Assembly (NCBI GenBank): GCA_020633075.1
Contig: JACKEI010000002.1
Location: forward strand, 682,001 to 746,000
DNA length: 64,000 bases
Direction of reading: 5' to 3'
Source: Sandaracinaceae bacterium
Lineage (GTDB): Bacteria; Myxococcota_A; Polyangia; Polyangiales; Houyiibacteriaceae
The notes under the pieces were generated by a model. It searched no databases, was not told where the DNA came from, and saw only the letters and a program-made list of their open reading frames with translations. Of the stretch, positions 9,156 to 18,207 are shown in pieces. Made by a program: the position numbers and the translations under genes. Each line of letters starts with the position of its first letter. Position 1 is the first letter of the stretch.

Positions 9156-10145
9156 GGATGGTTCCGCATATCACGACCCTGTGACGCCTGGCTGATTCGC
9201 ATGTGCTCAAATATAAATGTCACTCATGCAATCAAATGACATACATCTTCCGTAGAGATGCACGTCCTGGATGCGATGTCGTTGATCGAGGTCATGAAAC
9301 AAGGGTGTGTGGATAACGTGTGGATAACCTCATCGCCCAAGTTGAAGAAAAAAATCACCTCGCATGTCGATTTGTGTTGACGTTCGATGCTCGGCTCTGG
9401 CACCTTGAATATCGGAAGGTCGCGAAGCACGAAACAACTGACCTCGGTCGGTTGGCAAACGCGGAGCTTGAAAACAACATAAGAGTTGCAGACATGTTCT
9501 CGGCAGTGTGGTCGAGCGTGGACGTGGCGAAGCAGTCCCTCGTGGATTAGCCGGACGCGTCATCATCACCTCGTCCATCGGACGCCGTCGCGCCGCCCTC
9601 GGGTGGTCAGACGGGTTGCGGCGCGGATGCTCGTCATCCGCACCCGTCCTCGGAACATGGCAAGTGCAAGCCTCGCGACCATCACCCGCTAAACACGGGT
9701 GGTCTGGAGACGAGCCTCTGCACGTGACCGAGTGAAACACCTTGGTCACCACAGCACAGCCCCTCACGTGCCCGCGCGGATCCTAGGCGCCAGCGGGCAG
9801 GGTTCGCGTCCGGTCTCGACCGCGACGGAGACGACGGGAAGCACCGAGGCCTCGGCCTTGGTACGGAACAGCGTCGGAACCCGCATCGGGAGAAGCAGCA
9901 GCCTCGGCTGCACGCACCATCCAGACTTCGGTCAGGGCGGACTCCCACGAGAGGGCAGGAGCGGCGCTTGCGTCACTCCCCTGACGTCGCTGTGGCACTC
10001 GACAAGCAACGCACGTGGTGCGCCAACGGGAAACCGGGGACGCGCGCCGTCGGAGCCCGGGTTAAGTCGCGGGAACCGAAAGTGACTTTCCACCGACGGG
10101 GTGGTCTCTTGCGAATGCTCGAGGCTGCCCCGTCTTTCTTTTCCG
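9156..10145. other. Gene-free region with an AT-rich island
   Basis: No convincing coding sequence is seen in this 990-bp gap. Positions about 9190-9530 are far richer in A/T than the flanks and contain two perfect DnaA boxes. The right part (9550-10145) returns to high GC, and its open frames lack coding character. Possible uses are a replication-control or origin-like site, or the scar of a lost element. Confidence 0.55.
9308..9327 (+). promoter_or_regulatory. Two tandem perfect DnaA boxes
   Basis: TGTGGATAA occurs at 9308-9316 and 9319-9327, each the exact reverse complement of the DnaA box TTATCCACA. They are in the same orientation with a two-base spacer and sit in an AT-rich stretch between gene clusters. 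DnaA binding is well supported by sequence; the role (origin, titration site or regulation) is not known. Confidence 0.6.
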
Positions 10146-11051
10146 TCAGAACCAGACCTGCACGTAGCAGTGCGGGCGGCGGTCCTCGCGGTCCAGGGGC
10201 ACGAACGAGCCCACCGCGCCGAAGCGGTCGCCGCTGCGCAGGGCCTGCACCATCACCTCTACCCGCTCCCCGGCGAAGCAGGGCTTCCGGTACGCGATCT
10301 CGAGCTCCCGCAGCTGCAGCTCACCGGTCGCGACGCCCAGCTCGTGCAGGCGCTCGAGGACCATCTCCTCGAACAGGGCTGGGTAGACCAGCGAATTGAC
10401 GTGGCGGTTGCTGTCCGTGTGCGTCAGCCCGAACAGCACCCGCCTGGCGAGGCGTGGCTCGCGGTCGAGGCGGCGCGCGTCGTTGGGCGGCGTCGCGAGG
10501 CGGGCCGGCACACGCCACGGGGACCGGCGCTCTGGCACGGAAGGCAGCCCGCAGTCGTCTGGCAGGGCGGTCACGCGTCTCCCTGCCGCGTCGGCGAAGG
10601 GGCGCGTGAACACGTGCTCGGCTTCGATGGAGCCGAGCTCGATGCGCTCGCCTGCGTTCGCGGGCGCATCGCCGTGGGTGAGCCCGGCGCGCCCAGCCAG
10701 CGAGGCGTGGATGGTGAACAGGATGCGGTTGACCGTGTCGTTGTCGTCCACGGTGTGGGACCAGTCGAACGCACCGCGCCCCTCGACTTTGTCCGTGACG
10801 GCGATGGGCCCGCCGCCGCAGCGCATCCGGAAGCGCGTGAGGATGGCCAGCATCCCGTGTTCGCGCGCCAGCCGCTCCATGGGCTCGTCGCGCCGCATCA
10901 CCTCGTCCCAGCCGCAACGTTCCAAAGCCAGCGGAAGCGCGCTGAATTTGAGCGCGCCCGTCTGATCGACGTCGGCGTAGCGGAGGAGGAACTCGGCCCG
11001 GCTGCGCTGTGCGTCCGGGACGTCGGGGGCGGCGAGGAGACTCTGGGGCAC
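10146..11051 (-). CDS. Double-HotDog acyl thioesterase-like protein
   Basis: This 301-residue protein appears to have two HotDog domains. The first begins FLLRYADVDQTGALKFSALP and has WSHTVDDNDTVNRILF-type strands. The second carries FGLTHTDSNRHVNSLVYPALFEE, where D-x-N-x-H-V-N is the catalytic-type motif of acyl-ACP thioesterases and 4-hydroxybenzoyl-CoA thioesterase relatives. It ends in strands GERVEVMVQAL. It probably releases or processes acyl chains. The GTG start at 11051 was chosen because a GCTAAATCT element lies four bases upstream; no Shine-Dalgarno sequence is visible. Confidence 0.75.
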   Translation of the reverse strand: MPQSLLAAPDVPDAQRSRAEFLLRYADVDQTGALKFSALPLALERCGWDEVMRRDEPMERLAREHGMLAILTRFRMRCGGGPIAVTDKVEGRGAFDWSHTVDDNDTVNRILFTIHASLAGRAGLTHGDAPANAGERIELGSIEAEHVFTRPFADAAGRRVTALPDDCGLPSVPERRSPWRVPARLATPPNDARRLDREPRLARRVLFGLTHTDSNRHVNSLVYPALFEEMVLERLHELGVATGELQLRELEIAYRKPCFAGERVEVMVQALRSGDRFGAVGSFVPLDREDRRPHCYVQVWF

Positions 11052-11135
11052 CCGGAGATTTAGCGCGATGCGCGCTCAGGTCACGTGGAGGGCGTCGTTT
11101 TCGAAATCACGCCGCGCCCAACCCGACAAGGGCGC

Positions 11136-12050
11136 ATGTCCGTGATGAACCTCCCGCCGCCCGAGCTCCTGCTGCCTCTTGACCCTCGCTACCCCGCGGG
11201 CGCCCGTGACCTGAAGGACCACGGGCCCCTGCGCGTGGCGGGTGAGCTGCCGTCTCTCGAGCGCGCCGTCGCCATCGTCGGAACGCGACGTGCGGACCCG
11301 GAAGCGCTGGACTTCACGACCGAGCTGGCCCGCGAGCTGGCGGAGGCGGGCTGCGTGATTGTCTCTGGGGGGGCGCTGGGGGTCGACGCCGCAGCTCACC
11401 GCGGGGCCCTGATGGGCGGTGGGCGCACCGTGGCGGTGCTCGCGAGCGGCCTGGTCAAGCCGTACCCCCCCGCGCACGGCCCCCTCTTCGAAAATATTTC
11501 GCGGTCGGGCGCGCTCGTCACCGAGGCCCCAGACGAGGCCGTCGTGGAGGGCTTTCGCTTCCTCCATCGCAACCGGCTGATCGCGGCTCTCGCGCGCGCG
11601 ACGATCGTCGTGCAGGCCCCCAAGCGCTCTGGGACCCTCTCGACAGCGGCCGTCGCCGACAAGCTGAAACGGCCCGTTTGGGTCGTGCCGGCGGCCCCCT
11701 GGGATCGCCGCGCAGAGGGGGGTCTGGCGCTGCTCCACGGGGGTGCGAGGATTTGCACATCGGCCGGAGATGTCTTATCGGTCATCGCTCCGGAGTCCCG
11801 CGAGGTGCGGAGCCGGAGCGCTCCTTCGCGCCAAAATACCAATAATCTCAGCAAGTTCGACGATACGACGCGCTCCGCTCTCGACGCCCTAGGGGGTCGG
11901 GGCCGCACGGTCGACGAGCTCTGCCAGGCGACCGGATGGTCGGCGCCCAAGGCCCTCAGCGTGCTGACGGGCCTCGAGATGGAGGGTTGGATCGAAGGAC
12001 GCAGTGGTGGTCGCTACGGCATCGTCGCCCCCCACAGACGCCCCAAGTAA
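11136..12050 (+). CDS. dprA: DNA-processing protein DprA
   Basis: This RecA-loading protein protects incoming single strands in natural transformation. It has a Rossmann-like core with VAIVGTRRADPEALDFT, then VIVSGGALGVDAAAHRGALMGGG (the SGGAxGID-type DprA signature), and RFLHRNRLIAAL matching the family FxxRNRIIAgLs segment. A C-terminal winged helix follows (SALDALGGRGRTVDELCQAT). The length is 304 residues. The start at ATG 11136 is probable; 11145 and 11085 are alternatives. It lies directly upstream of topA, a pairing seen in many bacteria, with eight bases between. Confidence 0.93.
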   Translation: MSVMNLPPPELLLPLDPRYPAGARDLKDHGPLRVAGELPSLERAVAIVGTRRADPEALDFTTELARELAEAGCVIVSGGALGVDAAAHRGALMGGGRTVAVLASGLVKPYPPAHGPLFENISRSGALVTEAPDEAVVEGFRFLHRNRLIAALARATIVVQAPKRSGTLSTAAVADKLKRPVWVVPAAPWDRRAEGGLALLHGGARICTSAGDVLSVIAPESREVRSRSAPSRQNTNNLSKFDDTTRSALDALGGRGRTVDELCQATGWSAPKALSVLTGLEMEGWIEGRSGGRYGIVAPHRRPK

Positions 12051-12058
12051 GGAAGCCC

Positions 12059-14587
12059 ATGTCCAAAGCGCTCCTCATCGTCGAGTCTCCGGCCAAGGCC
12101 AAGACCATCAAGAAGTACGTCGGCTCCAACTACGACGTGCTGGCCAGCAAGGGCCACATCAAGGACCTCCCCAAGAAGGGCGGGGTCGACATGGAGCACG
12201 GGTTCGAAGAGAGCTACGAGCTCCTCGAAGAGAAGGGCAAGGCCGAGATCATCAAGGCCATCCGGGCGAGCGCCAAGAAGGTGGACAAGGTCCTGCTCGC
12301 GACCGACCCCGACCGCGAGGGTGAGGCCATCGCCTTTCACCTGCGGGACATCGTTCTGGACGTGAACCCGGACGTGGAAGTGCACCGCGTGCTCTTCAAC
12401 GAGATCACCAAGAAGGGCGTGCTCGCCGGCTTGGACGACCCGCGTGAGCTGGACGCGAACCTGTACGAGGCGCAGCGCACCCGGCGCGTGCTGGACCGCA
12501 TCGGCGGCTATCCCCTCAGCAGCTTGCTCTGGAAGAAGCTCACGTTCGGCCTCTCGGCGGGTCGCGTGCAGACCCCCGCGCTGCGCATCATCGTGGACCG
12601 CGAGCACGAGCGTGAGGCCTTCGTCCCACAGGAGTACTGGCTGGTGGACGCTCAGCTGCGCGGCAAGAGCGGCGTGGCCTTCGCGGCGAACCTTGTGGAG
12701 GTCGACGGTGAGAAGCTCGAGCGTATCGGCTCACGTCCGGCGGCGACCAGCGAGGCCGCCGCAACCAAGTACGTGACCGACCTGCGCAGCGCGAGCTACC
12801 GCATCCGCGAGATCACGCGCAAGCAGTCCAGCCGCAAGGCGCCCGCGCCGTACATCACCAGCAAGCTGCAGCAAGACGCCAGCACGCGCCTCGGGATGGC
12901 GCCCAAGCGGGCGATGTCCGTCGCGCAGCAGCTGTACGAAGGCATCGAGCTGGGCAAGGGCAAGGGGGCCGAGACGGTCGGTCTCATCACCTACATGCGT
13001 ACCGACAGCACGCGCGTGTCGGACGACGCCATCACGGAGTGCCGTACGTATATCGAGGCGACCTTCGGCAAGGACGCGCTGCCGCCCAAGCCCAACGAGT
13101 TCACGGCCAAGAAGAAGGCGAACGTACAGGACGCCCATGAGGCGATCCGCCCGACGAGCATGGCCCACCCTCCCGACCAGGTGGCCAAGTACCTGAAGGA
13201 GCCGCAGCTCAAGCTCTACCGCATGATCTGGAACCGCTTCGTGGCGTCGCAGATGGTGCCAGCCGTGTACGACCAGACCAGCGTCGACGTCGAGGCCAAG
13301 GCGGGCGGCAGCGTCTACGGCCTGCGCGCGTCGGGCAGCGTCCTCAAGAAGGCCGGCTGGCGCGAGATCTGGCTGCGCGGCGCGAGCAAGGAAGAGGAGG
13401 CCGAGTCCGAGGCGAGCGAGACGGCGGAAGCCGATGGCGCCTCCGAGGATGGCGTGGTCGTGGCCGAGTCGGGGACCTTGCCGGTCCTGGACGACGGGGA
13501 GACGCTGACGCTGGTGGACCCCCCGGGGGCTCAGTTCGTGCACAAGGCCACGGAGCCGCCGCCGCGCTTCAACGAAGCGAGCATGGTCAAGAAGCTGGAA
13601 GAGGAGGGCATCGGGCGCCCCTCCACGTACGCCGAGATCATCAGCAAGGTGCAGGCGCGTGACTACGTGGAGAAGCAGGGCAACCAGCTGCGCCCCAGCG
13701 ACCTCGGGCGTCTCGTGATCGAGAAGCTGGTCGAGGACGGCTTCGACCTCGCCGACATCGGCTTCACGCGCAAGCTCGAGGAGAGCCTGGATGCCGTTGC
13801 GGAGGCGTCCGCCAAGCGCCTGGACGTGCTCGCGCCGTTCCACGAGCGCCTGCAGGCGCAGATCGCGAAGGCCAACGAGTCGAAGGACAAGTGGTGGCCC
13901 GAGCCCTTCGCCATCGGCGAGGAGTGCCCGGACTGCGGCGCGCAGCTGATGCAGCGCTGGGGCCGCAACGGCGTGTTCATCGGGTGCGAGAAGTACCCGG
14001 AGTGCAAGTACACGCGGAACATCCCGAAGGAGGGCGAGGAGGACAGCAGCCGCGAGCCCGAGCTCACGGACTACGACTGCACGGAGTGCGGCGCGAAGAT
14101 GATGAAGCGCTGGGGGCGCAACGGCTTCTTCCTGGGCTGCTCCAGCTACCCCACCTGCAAGTCCACCCGGCCGGTGCCGCTGGGATTCAAGTGCCCCAAG
14201 TGCAAGGTGGGCGAGATCATCGAGATCCGCTCGCGCGGTGGCAAGACCTTCTACGGCTGCACCAACTACAACTCGGACGAGAAGTGCGACTTCCGCTCCT
14301 GGCAGAAGCCCATCGGCGTGCCCTGCGAGCAGTGCGACGCGAAGTTCCTGGTGTGGATGGGCGGCAAGAAGAGCCCGACCCTGAAGTGCGCCAACCCGAC
14401 CTGCGACTTCGAGACGCCCTTCGATCCGGACGCGTACGAGGCGGAGCAGGAGGCCACGCGCGCCGCGGAGCAGGCGGCGCGTCGCGCGGCGGCCGAGGCC
14501 GAGGCCGAGGGTGAGAAGGGCGCGAAGGTCGAGGCCGCAGCCGGCCGCAAGGCGGCGCCCGCGACCAAGAAGAAGACCGGTTCCTGA
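12059..14587 (+). CDS. topA: DNA topoisomerase I (type IA)
   Basis: This enzyme relaxes negative supercoils by a transient 5'-phosphotyrosine break. Its 842 residues start with the Toprim domain (KALLIVESPAKAKTIKKYV, then LLATDPDREGEAIAFHL with the metal-binding DxDxE). The RRVLDRIGGYPLSSLLW and FGLSAGRVQTPALRIIV segments follow, and the active-site Tyr is in the GLITYMRTDSTRVS motif. The C-terminus carries several C4 zinc ribbons (CPDCGAQL, CTECGAKM, CPKCK, CEQCDAK) and then an Ala/Lys-rich tail. The Glu-rich insert near residue 450 is lineage-specific. AAGGAA precedes the ATG. The TGA overlaps the trmFO start (TGATG). Confidence 0.98.
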   Translation: MSKALLIVESPAKAKTIKKYVGSNYDVLASKGHIKDLPKKGGVDMEHGFEESYELLEEKGKAEIIKAIRASAKKVDKVLLATDPDREGEAIAFHLRDIVLDVNPDVEVHRVLFNEITKKGVLAGLDDPRELDANLYEAQRTRRVLDRIGGYPLSSLLWKKLTFGLSAGRVQTPALRIIVDREHEREAFVPQEYWLVDAQLRGKSGVAFAANLVEVDGEKLERIGSRPAATSEAAATKYVTDLRSASYRIREITRKQSSRKAPAPYITSKLQQDASTRLGMAPKRAMSVAQQLYEGIELGKGKGAETVGLITYMRTDSTRVSDDAITECRTYIEATFGKDALPPKPNEFTAKKKANVQDAHEAIRPTSMAHPPDQVAKYLKEPQLKLYRMIWNRFVASQMVPAVYDQTSVDVEAKAGGSVYGLRASGSVLKKAGWREIWLRGASKEEEAESEASETAEADGASEDGVVVAESGTLPVLDDGETLTLVDPPGAQFVHKATEPPPRFNEASMVKKLEEEGIGRPSTYAEIISKVQARDYVEKQGNQLRPSDLGRLVIEKLVEDGFDLADIGFTRKLEESLDAVAEASAKRLDVLAPFHERLQAQIAKANESKDKWWPEPFAIGEECPDCGAQLMQRWGRNGVFIGCEKYPECKYTRNIPKEGEEDSSREPELTDYDCTECGAKMMKRWGRNGFFLGCSSYPTCKSTRPVPLGFKCPKCKVGEIIEIRSRGGKTFYGCTNYNSDEKCDFRSWQKPIGVPCEQCDAKFLVWMGGKKSPTLKCANPTCDFETPFDPDAYEAEQEATRAAEQAARRAAAEAEAEGEKGAKVEAAAGRKAAPATKKKTGS

Positions 14588-15984
14588 TGACGGCTCCCGC
14601 GCGAACACCGGTCACGGTCGTCGGGGCCGGGCTCGCCGGGACCGAGTGTGCCTTCCAGCTCGCCGAGCGAGGCGTGCCCGTGCGCCTGCTGGAGCAGAAG
14701 CCCCTCAAGCGCACCCCGGCGCAGCACATGGACTCGTTGGCGGAGCTGGTGTGTAGCAACTCGTTTCGCGGGAACGACCTGGGCAACGCGGTCGGCTTGC
14801 TCAAGGAGGAGCTGCGGCGAGCGGGGTCGTTGGTGATGCGCGTGGGCACCGAGACGCAGGTGCCCGCGGGCGGTGCGTTCGCGGTGGACCGCGAGCTCTT
14901 CAGCGCGGAGATGACGCGGCGCATCGACGCGCACCCGATGATCGAGAGGGTGGCGACCGAGGTGGAGACCATCCCGGAGGCGCGCCCGGTCGTCCTGGCG
15001 ACAGGCCCGCTCACGGGCGACGCGCTCGCTGCGGACCTGGCGGGCGCCATCGGCGAGGCGCACCTAGCCTACTACGACGCCATCGCGCCCGTGGTCACGG
15101 CCGACAGCGTGAACTGGGACATCGCGTTCCGGCAGAGCCGCTACGACAAGGGTGGCGATGACGCGTACGGCAACTGCCCCTTCACCGCCGAGGAGTACGA
15201 GGCCTTCGTCGCGGCGCTGCTCGCGGCGGAGAAGGTGGAGCCGAAGACCTTCGAGAAGATCCGCTACTTCGAGGGCTGCTTGCCGATCGAGGTGATGGCC
15301 GAGCGCGGCTACCGCACGCTGAGCTTCGGCTGCATGAAGCCCGTGGGCCTGACGGACCCGCGCACGGGCAAGCGGCCCCACGCGGTGGTGCAGCTGCGCG
15401 CCGAGAACGACCCGCCCACGGCCTACAACCTGGTGGGCTTCCAGACGCGCATGAAGTGGCCGGACCAGAAGCGGGTCTTCCGCATGATCCCCGGCCTCGA
15501 GAACGCGGAGTTCGAGCGGCTGGGCAGCGTGCACCGCAACACCTTCGTCAACGCGCCGAAGGTGCTGGACGACTCCCTGGCGCTGCTGGCGCGGCCCGGG
15601 GTGTACCTGGCCGGGCAGGTGAGCGGGGTGGAGGGGTACATCGAGAGCGCCGCGCTGGGGTTCCTGCTGGGCGTGCAGCTGGCGCGGCAGCTCGAGGGGC
15701 TGCCCGAGGTGCCGGTGCCCCCCACGACCGCGCTCGGCGCGCTGCGCGGCCACCTGCGGCGCGAGAGCCCCAACTTCCAACCCAGCAACGTGGTCTGGAG
15801 CATGTTCCCGGAGCTCGAGGGCAAGCCGCTGCGCGACAAGAAGCTCAAGAAGGAGCGCATGGGTCAGCGCGCGCTGGCGGACCTTGGGACATGGCTGGGT
15901 GCGGTGGGCATCGCCTGGACGCCGCCGCAGGAGCCCGCCGCAGCGCCCACGGACGCTACGCCCGACGAAGGCGCAGGGACGTGA
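14587..15984 (+). CDS. trmFO: Methylenetetrahydrofolate--tRNA-(uracil-5-)-methyltransferase
   Basis: This folate- and FAD-dependent enzyme makes m5U54 in the T-loop of tRNA. The N-terminal FAD-binding GxGxxG is seen as VTVVGAGLAGTECAFQLAERG, followed by the family-specific AELVCSNSFRGNDL and the C-terminal FAD segment PGVYLAGQVSGVEGYIESAA. The Cys residues used in catalysis fall in the conserved FEGCLPIE and FGCMKPVG blocks. The 465-residue length is normal. It is translationally coupled to topA by a one-base overlap, and its last 29 bases overlap the convergent metallophosphoesterase gene. Confidence 0.97.
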   Translation: MTAPARTPVTVVGAGLAGTECAFQLAERGVPVRLLEQKPLKRTPAQHMDSLAELVCSNSFRGNDLGNAVGLLKEELRRAGSLVMRVGTETQVPAGGAFAVDRELFSAEMTRRIDAHPMIERVATEVETIPEARPVVLATGPLTGDALAADLAGAIGEAHLAYYDAIAPVVTADSVNWDIAFRQSRYDKGGDDAYGNCPFTAEEYEAFVAALLAAEKVEPKTFEKIRYFEGCLPIEVMAERGYRTLSFGCMKPVGLTDPRTGKRPHAVVQLRAENDPPTAYNLVGFQTRMKWPDQKRVFRMIPGLENAEFERLGSVHRNTFVNAPKVLDDSLALLARPGVYLAGQVSGVEGYIESAALGFLLGVQLARQLEGLPEVPVPPTTALGALRGHLRRESPNFQPSNVVWSMFPELEGKPLRDKKLKKERMGQRALADLGTWLGAVGIAWTPPQEPAAAPTDATPDEGAGT

Positions 15985-17131
15985 TCTCGGGGGGCACCAT
16001 GGTGCGCACCGGCGGCCCCCAGTAGCACGTGCCGCGGTTGACGTAGACCTGCATTCCGTCGACCACGCCGAGCCCCTTGGATACAGGGTGCACCAGACCC
16101 ACGAAGAGGTTCCACGGGAAGAACTGGCCGCCGTGCGTGTGTCCCGACAGCTGCAGGTCGAAACCCGCGGCTGCGGCGGCGAAGGCGCTGCGCGGCTGGT
16201 GTGCCAGGAGGATCTTGGGCGCGTGGGCCGGAGCTCCCTGCGCGGCGCGCCGTGGGTTGCTGGCCTGTGCGCCGGGCAGCCCGCGTGAGCCGTAGTCGGT
16301 CACGCCCGCCACCACGAGCTGGTCTGCGCCGCGCGACAGGACCACGTGCTCGTTCTCGAGCACACGCATCCCCAGCCGCGTGAACTCGGCGCACCACTCT
16401 TGCGCGCCGGAGTAGTACTCGTGGTTGCCGGTGACGAAGAACACGCCCTCGGGCGCGCGCAGTCGTCCGAGCGGCGCCACGTCCTCGGCCAGCGCTTTGA
16501 CGCTGCCGTCCACGAAGTCGCCCGTGGCCGCGATCATGTCCGGCCGCAGCGCCAGCACCTGGTCCACGATGGGCGTGATGAACGCGCCGTCGATGGTCAT
16601 GCCGACGTGCACGTCGCTGATCTGCACGATGTGAAAGCCCTCGAAGGCGGCGGGCAGACCGGGGATGCGCACCTCCACCTCGTACACACTGGGCCCGAGG
16701 CGGGCCTGCACGGTGCCGACGCCGACCAAGAGGCCGCTCGCGCCGGCCCCCAGCATGCCGCTGCTGGCCGTGAGGAACGCGCGGCGGGCTGGGTCGGGAG
16801 GGATGGTGTCGTCCCCCTGGCTGCGCCGTCGCAGCGCGGAAGCGAGCCGCGCCACGACGAAGCCGAGGTCGCGCGCGAGCGTCAGCGCGAAGAGGACGCT
16901 GAAGAACGCGAGGTACGTCCACGTGAGGTAGCGCAGCGCGAGGACGACCGGGCCCGTCGCGTCCCGTCCGAGGGCGAACAGCACCGGCCCGAGCGCGAAG
17001 CAGAGCGCCAGCAGCGCGTACAGCCCGCGCTTGACGCGGTCACTCACCTGCTGTGGCCGGATGACGCGCGCGGCGACGTAGAGGTGGGGCAGCGCGAGGA
17101 ACACGCTCACGAACAGGGCGAAACGCAGCAC
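15956..17131 (-). CDS. Membrane metallophosphoesterase (YkuE-like)
   Basis: This 391-residue protein has three to four N-terminal membrane helices and then a calcineurin-like phosphoesterase domain facing outward. The metal-binding motifs appear in order: QISDVHVG (D-x-H), AATGDFVDG (GDxxD), FVTGNHEYY (GNHE), LLAHQPR and LSGHTHGGQ (GHxH). The soluble domain follows an Arg-Arg-x-Phe-Leu segment before a Gly/Ala-rich helix, similar to twin-arginine signals of YkuE/YaeI relatives. The likely substrates are lipid- or cell-wall-related phosphodiesters (inference). The GTG start abuts the xerC stop with no gap, so it is co-transcribed with xerC. Confidence 0.88.
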   Translation of the reverse strand: MLRFALFVSVFLALPHLYVAARVIRPQQVSDRVKRGLYALLALCFALGPVLFALGRDATGPVVLALRYLTWTYLAFFSVLFALTLARDLGFVVARLASALRRRSQGDDTIPPDPARRAFLTASSGMLGAGASGLLVGVGTVQARLGPSVYEVEVRIPGLPAAFEGFHIVQISDVHVGMTIDGAFITPIVDQVLALRPDMIAATGDFVDGSVKALAEDVAPLGRLRAPEGVFFVTGNHEYYSGAQEWCAEFTRLGMRVLENEHVVLSRGADQLVVAGVTDYGSRGLPGAQASNPRRAAQGAPAHAPKILLAHQPRSAFAAAAAGFDLQLSGHTHGGQFFPWNLFVGLVHPVSKGLGVVDGMQVYVNRGTCYWGPPVRTMVPPEITSLRLRRA

Positions 17132-18133
17132 TCAGTCGTCTCCGGACTCGGGGCCGAGGTCGTCGCGCAGCGCGCCACGACGCGCCCGCGCGAGGGGGTG
17201 GGCGCGGTCGTAGGTCGTCATCATGCGGTCGGTCGTTACGTGCGTGTAGCGCTGTGTGGTGCCCAGGCTGGCGTGGCCCAGCAGCTCCTGGATGCTGCGC
17301 AGGTCGGCGCCCGCGTCGAGCAGGTGCGTGGCGCAGGTGTGGCGCAGCGTGTGCGGGTGCAGGTCCGGCCGCCCCGCGCCGACCTCGCCGTAGCGCTTGA
17401 CCACATTCTGTACCTGCCGGGCGCTGAGGCGCGTCCCGAAGCGCCCCAGGAAGAGGGCCTGCGCGTCTTGTTGCCCGTCACGGTCCACCAGGTCGGCGCG
17501 GCGCTGCAGGTACGCCTGCAGGGACAGCACGCTCTCGGGACCGAGGGGCACCAGGCGCTCCTTCTGGCCCTTGCCGAAGACACGCGCCCGTCCGGCGCTC
17601 AGCTCGAGCGAATGGAGTGAGAGCCCGGCCAGCTCGCTCACGCGCGCGCCGCTGCTGTAGAGGAGCTCCAGGATGGCTCGGTCGCGCAGGGCCAGGGTCT
17701 CCGCGCGCACGTCGTCCTGGGCCCGGCCCTGGCTCCCGCTGGGAGCGACCACCACGCGCAGGGCGTCCTCGACGGTGACGAACTCGGGCAGGGGCTTTCG
17801 CACGCGAGGCCGCTGCAGGGTGGCGGCCGGGTTCTCGCGGATGCGCCCGCGCTTCTCGAGGTAGCGGTAGAAGGCCTTCACGGCGCTCACCTTGCGGGCC
17901 ATCGTCGCGGCCGAGCGTCCCTCGAAGTCGCTCGCCAAGAAGGCGCGCAGTGAGCCCGTCTTGAGCGCCCCCGCGTCTCGCGGGAGGTCGTGCTCCAGGC
18001 AGTACGCGCGGAGGGCGTCGAGGTCCCGCAGGTAGGTCGCCACCGTCAGCGACGAGGCGCGCCGCTCGGTCGCGAGGTAGGCTCGGAAGTCGGCGAGCTG
18101 TTGCTCCAGTGGGTCTGCGGCGTCCACGGCCAC
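17132..18133 (-). CDS. xerC: Tyrosine recombinase XerC
   Basis: This chromosome-dimer resolvase acts at dif with XerD. It has an N-terminal SAM-like core-binding domain (residues about 10-100), then the catalytic domain with Arg in SSGARVSELAGL, Lys in FGKGQKERLVPLG, HTLRHTCATHLL (H-x-x-R), the GHASLGTTQRYTHV segment with His and the nucleophile Tyr. At 333 residues it is slightly longer than most XerC proteins because of a short insert near residue 130 and a charged tail. A TGCTAGGGT -10 lies directly before the GTG at 18133; the second GTG at 18127 would fit a leaderless start better. Position next to hslVU is classic for XerC. Confidence 0.95.
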   Translation of the reverse strand: MAVDAADPLEQQLADFRAYLATERRASSLTVATYLRDLDALRAYCLEHDLPRDAGALKTGSLRAFLASDFEGRSAATMARKVSAVKAFYRYLEKRGRIRENPAATLQRPRVRKPLPEFVTVEDALRVVVAPSGSQGRAQDDVRAETLALRDRAILELLYSSGARVSELAGLSLHSLELSAGRARVFGKGQKERLVPLGPESVLSLQAYLQRRADLVDRDGQQDAQALFLGRFGTRLSARQVQNVVKRYGEVGAGRPDLHPHTLRHTCATHLLDAGADLRSIQELLGHASLGTTQRYTHVTTDRMMTTYDRAHPLARARRGALRDDLGPESGDD

Positions 18134-18190
18134 ACCCTAGCAGTCTGCGCCGGAACCTCCGCATTCCGGCGCCCACGCGCGCGCGACGCC

Positions 18191-18199
18191 GCTATAGTC
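18191..18199 (+). promoter_or_regulatory. -10 promoter element
   Basis: GCTATAGTC ends eight bases before the ATG at 18208. No Shine-Dalgarno sequence is present. It sits in the 74-bp gap divergent to xerC. Confidence 0.5.
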
Positions 18200-18207
18200 G
18201 CGTACGT

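Noticed and set aside
9508..10085. Coding frames in the right half of the 9.2-10.1 kb gap
   Set aside because: Their translations lack codon bias, motifs and start signals, and they overlap on both strands, as expected by chance in GC-rich DNA.
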